Source: Baffinella frigidus (taxonomy: Eukaryota; Cryptophyceae; Cryptomonadales; Baffinellaceae). From it: DNA of 14,413 nt. Shown in pieces: positions 13,137 to 13,752 of the stretch. The stretch is taken from the NCBI GenBank assembly GCA_026770585.1, contig MU646356.1:1017114-1031526 (forward strand), read 5' to 3'. Under the pieces are notes generated by a model, which saw only the letters and a list, made by a program, of their open reading frames with translations, did not search any database and was not told the origin of the DNA. The position numbers and the translations under genes were made by a program. Numbering within the stretch: the stretch's first letter is position 1; the number at the start of each line of letters is the position of its first letter.

Positions 13137-13639
13137 CAACTATCTAACCAACTATCTAACTAACTATCTAACTAACTATCTAACTTACTGACTAACTGAT
13201 TTACTAATTCACTAACTAACTAAATGGATAAATGGGTTCATAAATCACTTGCTTCTAACTTACTAACTATCTAACTATCTAACTGAATGATGGGACGCGC
13301 AGAACCGGGAGTGGCGGGTGAGCGCGGCGGGCGTGGTACTCCTTCTCCGCCCCCAGCTCCGCACGTCCACGCGCGTCACTACGGTAAACCCAAAACCCCA
13401 ACCCCTGAACCCAAAACACCAGACACCAAACACAAAACACAAAACCCAAAAACCAAAACCCAAAACCCAAGCCCCACAACCCAAAAACCAAAACCAAACC
13501 CCCTGAACCCTGAACAATGATGCGCACGCTCGACCTACTATTCTCAAGTTGACATGCTTGAATCTCTCTCGGCTGCTGACAGGGTTTCCTCGCGCAGGTG
13601 AACCCCGTGTGGAACGAGTCTGCCACTCTCCTCCGCATG
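721..13639 (+). CDS. Partial 17-exon gene: coiled-coil protein with C-terminal C2 domain
   Basis: Composite gene model made by reading all GC-rich blocks bounded by AG and GT on the + strand. Seventeen exons total 1548 nt (516 codons) with no stop. Phases agree at every junction, including a phase-1 junction (exon 10 to 11) and two phase-2 junctions (12 to 13, 13 to 14); this agreement is the strongest support. Domain order: Val-rich N-terminal block, TPR-like helices, long Ala/Glu/Arg-rich coiled coil (exons 4-9), helical block with SNIESE and FFHAYSMRAL (exon 10), second coiled coil (exon 12), then the first half of a C2 domain (exons 14-17). No start or stop codon is assigned, so the gene runs past both ends. 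C2 plus coiled coil fits a membrane- or cytoskeleton-associated scaffold, but that is inference. I do not recognise the family. Exons are about 11% of the window. Confidence 0.72.
811..950 (+). repeat. GA-rich microsatellite (GAGAGACAGAGG type)
   Basis: Purine tract of GAGA, GACAGA and GGGACAGA units just after the exon 1 donor. Read on the minus strand it is (CT)n with CCCT and TGTCT interruptions. It generates artefactual Ser/Leu/Pro/Val ORFs on the minus strand. Confidence 0.95.
1111..1184. repeat. Foldback inverted repeat just upstream of the exon 2 echo acceptor
   Basis: Arms 1111-1138 and 1157-1184 are near-perfect reverse complements: the left begins ATGCGATCATCAAAGCACGA and the right ends GTGCTTTAATGATCGCAT. 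A shorter nested stem (TCATTAAAGCAC with GTGCTTTAATGA) lies inside. The sequence GTGCGCAGTCGTGC also occurs directly at 1084. It lies in the intron and looks like a MITE-type or stem-loop element. No coding content. Confidence 0.8.
1219..1275 (+). pseudogene. Exon 2 echo (acceptor plus 5' 57 nt)
   Basis: Acceptor CTCCTGTACCGTTGCAG is followed by 19 codons, VDKSNVEVLSFSS-GGGVNV. They match the start of exon 2 except for two nonsynonymous changes (S/R and G/D). At GTCAACGTC the copy runs straight into a (CT)n tract instead of continuing GAACTCAAGC. The acceptor sequence itself is duplicated, so the unit includes the intron end as well as the exon start. Near identity implies a recent duplication. 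Confidence 0.85.
1276..1392 (+). repeat. (CT)n / (CCCTCT)n microsatellite between exon 2 copies
   Basis: Almost pure pyrimidine tract of CT, CCCTCT and CTAT units joining the exon 2 echo to the exon 2 acceptor. A short CCTAAACCCTAA telomere-like motif lies at 1395-1406. It could serve as the polypyrimidine tract of the exon 2 acceptor. Confidence 0.95.
1424..1504 (+). CDS. Exon 2: Val-rich block
   Basis: Same acceptor as its echo (CTGTACCGTTGCAG). Phase 0 reading VDKSNVEVLSFSRGDG then VNVELKLTGSV, donor GTACTC, 27 residues. The alternation of hydrophobic and polar residues suggests beta strands. The donor choice is not secure: the frame stays open for another 12 codons (VLTPTHVPLQKH) to a TAA, so an alternative 3' end is possible. 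The starts of both copies are nearly identical, so either acceptor could be used. Confidence 0.55.
1546..1765 (+). repeat. Direct repeat pair (about 45 bp, period about 174)
   Basis: CCATACACAGCACTCCCCAC and the following ACGCCGGGCTTC-CAGATCCGC occur at 1546-1589 and again at 1720-1764 with one internal difference. Between them is a GC-rich stretch whose + frame reads GFGVRVTGHAGVHEP and AGGAVPTK. That stretch could be an exon or an old echo, but no convincing acceptor and donor pair supports it. Confidence 0.8.
1836..2014. repeat. Foldback element, 32-bp arms
   Basis: Left arm 1836-1867 (CCACACGAGGCTACC...GAACAGAATAAA) and right arm 1983-2014 (TTTATTCTGTTCGC...GGTAGCCTCGTGTGG) are reverse complements apart from about three positions near the middle. 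The roughly 115-bp interior is AT-richer than its surroundings and contains GAAAATTACTACACA, a motif also found near 12700, 12770 and 14204. The size fits a non-autonomous TIR element; no clear target duplication is visible. Confidence 0.9.
2110..2132 (+). pseudogene. Short exon 3 echo
   Basis: After GCGCAG the sequence GGCGTCCGGTGCGACTTTGA reads GVRCDFDS, resembling the start of the other exon 3 copies (GARRDDSA, KRDFDSAR). Very short and divergent; tentative. Confidence 0.4.
2190..2264 (+). pseudogene. Exon 3 echo (5' part)
   Basis: Acceptor GGGACATTCTGCAG, then phase-0 GARRDDSALSGKALAQELLE and KAL. Codons 2217-2255 (SGKALAQELLEKA) match exon 3 codons 2556-2594 in all 13 residues, while five codons differ, all synonymously. 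The copy then decays into a telomere-like CCCCTACACCTGACCCCTGAA stretch ahead of the next acceptor. Confidence 0.8.
2271..2316 (+). repeat. Degenerate telomere-like array
   Basis: Seven- and eight-base units related to CCCTAAA (CCCCTACACCTGA, CCCCTGAACCTGAACCC), ending in an AACCTCAG acceptor-like site. It separates two exon 3 copies. Confidence 0.8.
2356..2450 (+). pseudogene. TPR-like exon or extended exon 3 echo
   Basis: Acceptor GATCCCCCGCAG. Phase 0 reads GVAPGHSAQLLLAAEYFVCK then RDFDSARSGTALA, after which similarity to exon 3 ends. The pattern Q-LLLAAEYF--K-DFDSAR---ALA resembles the first helix pair of a tetratricopeptide repeat. It could be the longer, original 5' form of exon 3, later replaced by the acceptor at 2531, or an alternative exon. 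No donor is visible before similarity is lost, so I mark it as an echo with possible coding use. Confidence 0.5.
2488..2530 (+). repeat. Degenerate telomere-like array before exon 3
   Basis: CAACCCCTACACCTGAACCT, then CACACCTAAACCCTGAACTGCAG. The array ends as the exon 3 acceptor. Confidence 0.8.
2532..2654 (+). CDS. Exon 3: TPR-like / coiled-coil segment
   Basis: Acceptor AACTGCAG, donor GTTCGT, 123 nt, 41 residues in phase 0. It contains SGKALAQELLEKAQDTRSAL and ends GRHITAAE. The first half is amphipathic and continues the TPR-like pattern seen in the 2356 copy. Five partial copies surround it: 5' parts upstream (2110, 2190, 2356) and 3' or middle parts downstream (2730, 2824 with 2902). 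That makes it one of the most re-duplicated exons here. Confidence 0.72.
2730..2744 (+). pseudogene. Exon 3 3' echo with donor
   Basis: ATCACTGCGGCCGAG followed by GTTCGTTTCCC repeats the last five codons (ITAAE) of exon 3 and its donor; all five codons match, and the intron start is copied too. Short 3' echo. Confidence 0.7.
2824..2916 (+). pseudogene. Exon 3 echo split by an inverted-repeat arm
   Basis: 2824-2856 repeats QDTRSALHQGI of exon 3 with two synonymous changes. Similarity then stops at an inverted-repeat arm (2875-2899) and resumes at 2902-2916 as ITAAE with a GTGTGG donor-like end. The element therefore interrupts a copy of the exon. Confidence 0.75.
2861..2977. repeat. Perfect 25-bp inverted repeat flanking an exon fragment
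   Basis: 2875-2899 (TAGCAAAACTACCCTCACAT...) and 2953-2977 (...ATGTGAGGGTAGTTTTGCTA) are perfect reverse complements. A third, imperfect copy at 2861-2879 (GCGTGTCCTGTGAGGTTAG) also pairs with the left arm. The interior holds the exon 3 3' end (ITAAE plus donor). Confidence 0.9.
3151..3180 (+). pseudogene. Exon 4 echo (5' part)
   Basis: GTGCACCGGGCCGTGGCGGA then GGAGAATACG reads VHRAVAEENT against MHGAVAEGAA in exon 4, in the same frame. It is lost after ten codons (next frame codons RWS then TAG). Confidence 0.65.
3229..3315 (+). CDS. Exon 4: coiled-coil segment
   Basis: Acceptor CTGGGTGTGCAG, donor GTCCCC, 87 nt, 29 residues in phase 0: MHGAVAEGAARALKTSILEA then QRAHTLASQ. Amphipathic helix with Ala/Leu/Ile at coiled-coil spacing. 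The initial ATG is internal to the gene in this model. A start codon here is possible if exons 1-3 belong to something else, but phase continuity argues against that. Confidence 0.75.
3316..3630. other. Intron 4, first half: little structure
   Basis: Unique GC-rich DNA. The only structure seen is a stem at 3558-3594 (TGCCTCTCCCGCA against TGCGGGTGGGAGAGGCA, with a four-base bulge). Both-strand ORFs here look like chance products. Confidence 0.6.
3632..3671 (+). repeat. Degenerate telomere-like array before exon 5 echo
   Basis: CCCCACACCCTAACCCTGAA then CCCTACACCCTCGGGGTGCAG; CCCTAAA-related units leading into an acceptor. Confidence 0.8.
3672..3701 (+). pseudogene. Exon 5 echo (5' part)
   Basis: Acceptor GGGGTGCAG, then DLARVTHRSK against DLARVTDRSN in exon 5. 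Three of the codon differences are synonymous. It breaks off into a poly-C run. Confidence 0.75.
3941..4012 (+). CDS. Exon 5: coiled-coil segment
   Basis: Acceptor TGTCCACGTGCAG, donor GTGCGC, 72 nt, 24 residues: DLARVTDRSNAAAAKQRAEA then EAHQ. Ala/Glu/Arg-rich helix. The intron before it (3702-3940) contains only a short direct repeat AAAACATCA-GGTAC (about 3790 and 3822) and otherwise unremarkable DNA. Confidence 0.78.
4088..4194 (-). repeat. (CCTACAC)n heptamer array, telomere-like
   Basis: About fifteen nearly perfect GGTGTAG units on the + strand (CTACACC on the minus strand), one with a GTGAAGG variant. This is a variant of the CCCTAAA theme in the opposite orientation to most other arrays. 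It ends about 20 bp before the exon 6 acceptor. Confidence 0.95.
4216..4335 (+). CDS. Exon 6: coiled-coil segment
   Basis: Acceptor GGGTGCGGCAG, donor GTCCGT, 120 nt, 40 residues in phase 0. It begins ARGADLLGESDARLKAAEAA and continues HREAMARAIEKERSLGLRQQ, a classic charged coiled-coil pattern. Its 3' half and the following intron are duplicated in tandem downstream. Confidence 0.82.
4336..4742 (+). repeat. Tandem duplication of exon 6 3' half plus intron (period about 236)
   Basis: 4336-4462 and 4572-4697 are homologous: both contain CCGTTCAGTCCTG, then AAGCGAACC, AATCGCTTC and CTCTTTCAGGGTTC. Each leads into a copy of the exon: 4463-4540 (EVAEVAHREAMARAVEKERS then LGLRQQ, donor GTCCAA) and 4698-4742 (EVAEAAHREAMARAV, interrupted by the CTAA array). 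The 4463 copy is open in frame and could insert about 22 residues if spliced. A fourth piece is at 4972-5010. Confidence 0.85.
4743..4969 (+). repeat. (CTAA)n array splitting an exon 6 copy
   Basis: About 225 bp of CTAA tetramers with scattered CTGA, CCAA and TAAG variants. It is inserted exactly inside an exon 6 copy: the left side ends GCGCGCTGT and the right side resumes GCTGTCGAGAAGGAGCGC, so GCTGT flanks both sides. It ends with AACTGAATGATGG, the same 13 bases that end the CTAA array at 13293. Confidence 0.95.
4972..5010 (+). pseudogene. Exon 6 3' fragment after the CTAA array
   Basis: GCTGTCGAGAAGGAGCGCGC continues the exon interrupted at 4742, reading AVEKERALGVRQQ. No GT follows the CAG (next is CCGCGC), so this copy lacks the donor. 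Confidence 0.8.
5011..5255. other. Rest of intron 6, AT-rich island
   Basis: From 5070 to 5120 the DNA is AT-rich (GATTTAATTTAAATCATATT), a sharp contrast with the flanks. It ends with a G-run and TACACAG as the exon 7 acceptor. No coding or repeat signal recognised. Confidence 0.5.
5256..5345 (+). CDS. Exon 7: coiled-coil segment
   Basis: Acceptor GGTACACAG, donor GTGTCG, 90 nt, 30 residues: EAAIQALEEKREARVSAVER then EATARIEEMQ. Strong coiled-coil pattern. The last 11 codons (REATARIEEMQ, 5313-5345) recur as a stand-alone exon-like copy at 5461-5493. Confidence 0.85.
5346..5460 (+). repeat. (CT)n / (CCCTCT)n array between exon 7 copies
   Basis: Pyrimidine tract starting right after the donor sequence GTGTCGAT and ending CCCTCTCAG, the acceptor of the 33-nt exon 7 copy. 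Confidence 0.95.
5461..5493 (+). CDS. 33-nt micro-exon copy of exon 7 3' end
   Basis: Bounded by acceptor CTCTCAG and donor GTGTCGAT (the same first eight intron bases as exon 7). Eleven codons encode REATARIEEMQ, identical to 5313-5345, while six codons differ, all synonymously (GCT/GCC, ACT/ACC, GCT/GCC, CGT/CGC, ATC/ATT, GAG/GAA). It is phase 0 at both ends, so inclusion would add 11 residues, the hendecad spacing of coiled coils, without shifting frame. It may be a real optional exon. Confidence 0.55.
5494..5598 (+). repeat. Second (CT)n array after the micro-exon
   Basis: CT and CCCT units with CTCTCGAT interruptions, leading into a third, degraded exon 7 copy. Confidence 0.95.
5602..5622 (+). 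pseudogene. Third, degraded exon 7 copy
   Basis: CCCGCATCGACGAGGTAGCA resembles the GCCCGCATTGAAGAGATGCAG end (ARIEEMQ becomes TRIDEVA), followed by GGTCC. Too short and divergent to be sure. Confidence 0.5.
5844..6275 (+). repeat. Tandem exon 8 echoes (five partial copies)
   Basis: Copies of the exon 8 start at 5844 (RSMARKVST), 5941 (RSITHTVSKA), 6066 (RSMAHEVSKASKG), 6184 (RSMAHKMSKAS) and a fragment at 6257, spaced about 70-125 bp. Copies 5844, 5941 and 6184 follow a CAG acceptor. GTAACGGGG-GTTGTGTG recurs between copies, so the unit includes intron. The Arg codon is CGT in the first three copies and AGG in 6184 and exon 8, a two-step synonymous change. Telomere-like AAACCTGAAACC stretches lie at 6001-6056. 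Confidence 0.8.
6300..6358 (+). repeat. Degenerate telomere-like array before exon 8
   Basis: CCAAACCTGAAACCGTCAAC through AACCCGAAACCCGAAACCAG. It ends as the exon 8 acceptor. Confidence 0.85.
6361..6423 (+). CDS. Exon 8
   Basis: Acceptor CGAAACCAG, donor GTGTTT, 63 nt, 21 residues: RSMAHKVSKASEGDHRIYQL then E. It is the only copy in the cluster that runs through to a donor, so I take it as the functional exon. An internal GTGAGC at codon 7 is a strong cryptic donor: upstream copies could splice there as 18-nt exons (RSMAHK). Confidence 0.75.
6424..6613. other. Intron 8: 30-bp direct repeat only
   Basis: TCACACCCACATCATATACC and a variant TCACACCCATAGCATATAAC form a two-copy tandem at 6449 and 6479. 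Nothing else recognised. Confidence 0.55.
6616..6857 (+). repeat. 114-bp tandem duplication carrying exon 9 starts
   Basis: CACGTCCGTGAAAGGTGG starts at 6616, 6730 and 6844, an exact 114-bp period. Each is followed by a copy of the exon 9 start: 6630 (VGLSRVRAELEDAREAAASV) and 6744 (VELSRLRAELEDKREAGASV then TAG) are truncated; 6858 is complete. The acceptor GTGAAAG is in each unit. Both truncated copies read to the same point (GCGTCCGTTT) and then diverge. Confidence 0.88.
6858..6965 (+). CDS. Exon 9: coiled-coil segment
   Basis: Acceptor TCCGTGAAAG, donor GTCTCT, 108 nt, 36 residues: VELSRLRAELEDAKEVAAST then ERLRAHLTSACEKLDE. Heptad-like Leu spacing makes it one of the clearest coiled-coil exons. 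A fourth copy with the same donor lies at 7139-7223. Confidence 0.85.
6986..7138 (+). repeat. AT-rich about 24-bp tandem repeat
   Basis: GTGTATTTAGTACAGTA and close variants occur about five times (near 6986, 7009, 7070, 7095, 7120). The block is AT-rich and lies exactly between exon 9 and its downstream echo. Confidence 0.8.
7139..7223 (+). pseudogene. Exon 9 3' echo with one-base insertion
   Basis: GAGTTGGGAGGACGCGCGGG repeats GAGTTGGAGGACGCAAAGG with one extra G, then EVGASTERLRAHLTSACEKL and DE, followed by donor GTCTCTCC as in exon 9. The insertion breaks the frame near its start; an acceptor at TTGGGAG|GAC would restore phase 0. The remaining differences are four synonymous codons and two substitutions (K/R, A/G). 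Confidence 0.75.
7340..7462 (+). repeat. Dispersed repeat family A, copy 1
   Basis: CTTCTTCTTTGTTACTCTCG then AGCCTGGAGATGAGTGGTCC and AAAAGTCTATGAGCC. Homologous to 9156-9262 and to 11420-11495. Together the three copies define a dispersed non-coding element sharing GAGTG-TCCAAAAGT. Confidence 0.7.
7463..7732. other. Intron 9, unannotated part
   Basis: Contains a local duplication of GTGCAAGATTGGACGT (about 7528 and 7547) and an inverted pair TGAATAACC / GGTTATTCA (about 7593 and 7654) enclosing roughly 60 bp. No coding signal recognised. Confidence 0.5.
7757..7813 (+). pseudogene. Exon 10 echo (5' 57 nt)
   Basis: Acceptor GTGCGGCAG, then VAGPELVSAMITFSNIESE. Compared with exon 10 (VVGPELVSAVITLSNIESE), seven codons differ synonymously and three conservatively (A/V, M/V, F/L). 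It is cut off by a foldback element immediately after GAGTCAGAG. Confidence 0.85.
7816..7920. repeat. Foldback element inserted at the end of an exon 10 echo
   Basis: Arms 7816-7850 (TGGATCAAACCGAGGCTGGA...GCCATTTCC) and 7886-7920 (GGAAATGGC...TCCAGCCTCGGTTTGATTCA) are reverse complements except for a few central positions. The 35-bp loop contains a smaller GCCTCGGCTTGATG echo of the arm. Confidence 0.9.
7962..8065 (+). repeat. Exon 10 micro-echo followed by (CCAAACA)n array
   Basis: GCTGTCGAGCCCC (7962-7974) resembles the exon 10 start GTTGTCGGGCCGG. It passes directly into about ten CCAAACA heptamers, another telomere-like variant, up to near the exon 10 acceptor. Confidence 0.85.
8094..8208 (+). 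CDS. Exon 10: helical block
   Basis: Acceptor ATGGATCCAG, donor GTCTGT, 115 nt (38 codons plus one base, phase 1 at the end): VVGPELVSAVITLSNIESEI then AFFHAYSMRALSIAASVA. This is the most domain-like helical part of the protein, with aromatic residues that the coiled coil lacks. The final G plus the GG opening exon 11 complete a Gly codon; that phase match supports both exons. Confidence 0.85.
8209..8468 (+). repeat. Compound microsatellite: T-rich, (TGTC)n, (GGCT)n, (TG)n
   Basis: The intron 10 start is T-rich (8212-8268), then (TGTC)n with TATG variants to about 8370, (GGCT)n to 8399, then GTGTGT to 8468. It is the source of long artefactual ORFs on both strands. Confidence 0.95.
8560..8836 (+). 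repeat. Tandem exon 11 echoes with CTCTTTCCC acceptors
   Basis: Units of CTGATTCGCTGAT, TCTCTTTCCC and CAG, then GGGCGCACCACGC-AACGCG. Echoes start at 8650 (EHHADA), 8729 (AHHANAASPVHG) and 8809 (AHHANAAGGM), spaced 79-92 bp, before the full exon at 8901. The first two GCAG / CCCAG sites near 8580 and 8610 may be still older units. Each copy keeps two bases before the Ala or Glu codon, preserving the phase-1 acceptor. Confidence 0.85.
8901..8956 (+). CDS. Exon 11
   Basis: Acceptor TTCCCCGGACAG, donor GTAACC, 56 nt: two bases finishing a Gly codon, then 18 codons AHHANAASPAADDAHRSK. The intron is phase 1 upstream and phase 0 downstream, fitting exons 10 and 12. Low-complexity Ala/His linker between the helical block and the second coiled coil. 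It is the only one of four copies with a good donor. Confidence 0.78.
9156..9262 (+). repeat. Dispersed repeat family A, copy 2
   Basis: TTCTTCTTCTTTATTACTCT then CAAGCCTGGCGACGAGTGCT and CCAAAAGTACATTCGCC, homologous to 7340-7462. A loose fragment (CAAAAGTCTATGAGCAC) lies at 9085. The end of this copy supplies the exon 12 acceptor (CCCGCATCAG). Confidence 0.7.
9265..9398 (+). CDS. Exon 12: second coiled-coil segment
   Basis: Acceptor CCCGCATCAG, donor GTGAAA, 134 nt (44 codons plus two bases, phase 2): AMMDKDLRLLRTQLEGLSRL, RLGDPEHLTEQLQDA, then a Pro/Ala tail APPLPRL. Leu/Gln/Arg-rich coiled coil ending in a proline hinge. Phase 2 at the end matches the single base opening exon 13. Confidence 0.82.
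9403..9495 (+). repeat. Degenerate telomere-like array after exon 12
   Basis: GAAACCTGAATCCTGAAACC through AAACCCGAAACCCGAAACCC; units of AAACCCG, AAACCTG and ACCGAAA start four bases after the exon 12 donor. Confidence 0.9.
9496..9812. other. Intron 12, C-rich part
   Basis: Poly-C stretches with CCTCAGG motifs resembling the exon 12 end (9525, 9560), and two loosely similar blocks containing CCGCCCGTCC (about 9603 and 9756). A short opposite-orientation telomere-like run, GGGTTAGGGTTTACGGTTTA, lies near 9680. Confidence 0.5.
9816..9956. repeat. Foldback element, about 40-bp arms
   Basis: Left end AACGTCCTGAAAATCGGATA, right end TACCCGGTTTTCAGGACGTT. The arms extend through GTTGAGCCTACGGTATTGCC and GGCAATACCGTAGGCCCAAC with few mismatches. 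The 60-bp interior has further CCTACG/CGTAGG pairs, so the whole 141 bp can fold. Confidence 0.93.
10070..10150. repeat. Nested foldback / hairpin
   Basis: Outer arms CAATCGCAAAAGTCAAC (10070-10086) and GTTGACTTTTGATTG (10136-10150). An inner perfect 10-bp stem AGAATCCTTC / GAAGGATTCT (10103-10127) has a GATGT loop. It sits about 50 bp before exon 13. Confidence 0.85.
10202..10255 (+). CDS. Exon 13: short basic helix
   Basis: Acceptor GTTTTTCGCAG, donor GTCTGC, 54 nt with phase 2 at both ends: C completes a Ser codon, then PDRAARDALDRSAMRRS plus two bases. A symmetric exon of 18 codons; its echoes at 10351, 10866 and 11071 keep the same register (RSAMRRS). Confidence 0.75.
10275..10359 (+). 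repeat. Dispersed repeat family B, copy 1
   Basis: CTCCGTCTATTTGACCTCAT through AAAGTTGACGGATTTGTACC. About three quarters identical by eye to 13931-14015 (CTCGGTCTATTTGAGCTCAC ... AAAGTTGACGGTTTTGTACG). Related pieces lie at 10386-10448, 11533-11590 and 13528-13560. Confidence 0.75.
10351..10381 (+). pseudogene. Exon 13 echo 1
   Basis: Acceptor TTTGTACCGCAG, then PGRSAMRRS in the exon 13 register, followed by GTCTGTCTCC, close to the GTCTGCCTCC that follows exon 13. Confidence 0.75.
10386..10448 (+). repeat. Dispersed repeat family B, copy 2
   Basis: CCTAGCTCTGCCTCAGTCGG through CCAAAAGTTGACGACCG; matches the left end of the 11533 element (GTAGCTCTGTCTCACTCGGG ... CAAGTTGACACG). Confidence 0.6.
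10597..10741. repeat. Foldback element, 29-bp arms
   Basis: Left arm 10597-10625 (TTCATCTCGAAAGATAAGTG...) and right arm 10713-10741 (...GTTATCTTCCGAGATGAA) differ at two positions. The AT-rich interior includes CCTAATT/AATTAGG. Typical MITE dimensions (145 bp). Confidence 0.93.
10836..11108 (+). repeat. Tandem degenerate exon 13 echo cluster
   Basis: Repeated units of GTATC-AGTAA-GCTTG-CT-GAAGC followed by AGGGAGACGCTCGAC. Units start near 10836, 10960, 10987 and 11047. Those at 10866 (ETLDSSAMWWS) and 11071 (ETLDRSAMRRS) carry the exon 13 sequence; 11012 is more decayed. The last is followed by GGGACGGGTACG rather than a GT donor. Confidence 0.75.
11172..11279 (+). repeat. Degenerate telomere-like array before exon 14
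   Basis: CCAAACCCTAAACCCTAAAC through CAAACACCAAACACCAAACC; mixed CCCTAAA, CCCCAAA and ACACCAA units running up to the exon 14 acceptor CCCCCGGCAG. Confidence 0.95.
11285..11408 (+). CDS. Exon 14: linker and first C2 strand
   Basis: Acceptor CCCCCGGCAG, donor GTACGT, 124 nt (one base plus 41 codons, phase 2 to 0): FSETPTTFLSPAMPHHTPSG, ERPLGASFAGTASRPHTIHL, then E. The Pro/Ser/Thr/His-rich part reads as a flexible linker; TIHLE is the first C2 beta strand, continued by VVGARNLPPG in exon 15. Its last 22 codons are echoed at 11684. Confidence 0.8.
11420..11495 (+). repeat. Dispersed repeat family A, copy 3
   Basis: GATTCTTCTTCATTCCGAGC then CTCACGTTGAGTGATCCAAC and AGTGTGTGGGTCTGATGACG, homologous to 7370-7450. 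Confidence 0.6.
11533..11673. repeat. TIR element of family B type
   Basis: Left end CTTGTAGCTCTGTCTCACTC, right end GAGTGAGACAGAGCAAG, inverted apart from a TAG insertion. An inner inverted pair AAGTTGAC / GTCAACTT lies within. The right end abuts the exon 14 echo. Confidence 0.8.
11684..11749 (+). pseudogene. Exon 14 3' echo without donor
   Basis: GQRLLGASFAGAASRLHTIH then LE against GERPLGASFAGTASRPHTIH LE, with five synonymous and four nonsynonymous codons. The GAG is followed by CTGCGCTAA instead of a GT, so it ends in a stop or was never a donor copy. Confidence 0.8.
11756..12010 (+). repeat. Longest degenerate telomere-like array
   Basis: About 250 bp of CCCTAAA, CCCTGAA, CACTAAA and CCCTATG units, including ACTAAACACTAAACACTAAA. 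Telomere-type sequence in the middle of a gene rather than at a chromosome end. Confidence 0.95.
12356..12388 (+). pseudogene. Exon 15 5' echo
   Basis: Acceptor GGTGAGCAG, then VVGARNLPPGA; three codons differ from exon 15, all synonymously. It passes straight into (CT)n. Confidence 0.85.
12389..12534 (+). repeat. (CT)n array between exon 15 echo and exon 15
   Basis: Long pure CT run, then CCCTCC and CCATGTCCCT variants, ending CATCTCTCTGCAG as the exon 15 acceptor. Same arrangement as at exon 2 and exon 7. Confidence 0.95.
12539..12664 (+). CDS. Exon 15: C2 domain, strands 1-2
   Basis: Acceptor ATCTCTCTGCAG, donor GTTAAT, 126 nt, 42 residues in phase 0: VVGARNLPPGARGGPPDLYA, SVSLLDPANAPARFDHVQHA, LQ. 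A-NLP followed by DLYASVSLL is the C2 signature (usual form A-NLP then DPYV-V-L). The first calcium-binding loop has few acidic residues, so calcium binding may be weak or absent (inference). Confidence 0.88.
12693..12783 (+). repeat. Two copies of TGTGTAGTAATTTTCGTT
   Basis: GTGTAGTAATTTTCGTT occurs at about 12696 and again at about 12767, the reverse complement of the GAAAATTACTACACA motif in the 1836 foldback and near 14204. It sits between exon 15 and its 3' echo. Confidence 0.75.
12815..12889 (+). CDS. Exon 15 3' copy, synonymous-only divergence
   Basis: LYASVSLLDPANAPARFDHV then QHALQ, identical in all 25 residues to 12590-12664, with eight differing codons, all synonymous, and a GTACTAAC donor. 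This argues that the copy was under protein selection. It begins after CACCGGG with no clean acceptor, so whether it is an exon, an alternative 3' end or a recently silenced copy is open. Confidence 0.5.
12890..13018 (+). repeat. (CTAA)n array 2
   Basis: CTAA units with CTAT, CAAC and (AAAT)n variants, beginning at the donor of the exon 15 copy and ending before an exon 16 echo. Confidence 0.95.
13033..13062 (+). pseudogene. Exon 16 echo (5' part)
   Basis: Acceptor GGGCGAGCAG, then NREWRVGAAG, broken off into the next CTAA array. Confidence 0.85.
13063..13285 (+). repeat. (CTAA)n array 3
   Basis: About 220 bp of CTAA with CTAT variants toward the end, finishing AACTGAATGATGG at 13281-13293, shared with the end of the array at 4743-4969. 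Confidence 0.95.
13303..13383 (+). CDS. Exon 16: C2 domain, with possible 39-nt internal intron
   Basis: Acceptor GGGACGCGCAG, donor GTAAAC, 81 nt, 27 residues: NREWRVSAAGVVLLLRPQLR then TSTRVTT. Positions 13318-13356 start GTGAGC and end CCGCCCCCAG: a plausible 39-nt intron, also in frame, whose removal gives NREWR-LRTSTRVTT, a more usual C2 loop length. Whether the 13 residues VSAAGVVLLLRPQ are retained cannot be decided from the DNA. Confidence 0.7.
13387..13515 (+). repeat. Degenerate telomere-like array after exon 16
   Basis: AACCCAAAACCCCAACCCCT through AAACCCCCTGAACCCTGAAC; CAAAACC and ACACCAA units, starting at the exon 16 donor. Confidence 0.9.
13598..13639 (+). CDS. Exon 17: C2 domain, NPVWNE strand
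   Basis: Acceptor CCTCGCGCAG, donor GTACGA, 42 nt, 14 residues VNPVWNESATLLRM. NPVWNE is one of the most characteristic C2 motifs (T-NPVWNE), directly following TSTRVTT of exon 16. The rest of the domain, including the second acidic loop, should lie downstream; I found no convincing next exon before the window ends. Confidence 0.88.
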
Positions 13640-13752
13640 GTACGATCGCCCCCCTCCCTTGGCGGCCACACGGTGCACTACAGGCCTTTCATCATAAGTC
13701 AACTTGCCCAGAGATAGATAATATTGAGGCTTTCGTAATGCAAGGGTGGCAG

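Noticed and set aside
721-13639. The echoes as an assembly artefact (two haplotypes stitched at microsatellites)
   Set aside because: Not excluded, only disfavoured: breaks inside exons at non-CT sequence, graded decay of multiple copies and varied spacer types are hard to obtain by stitching. Spanning long reads would settle it.
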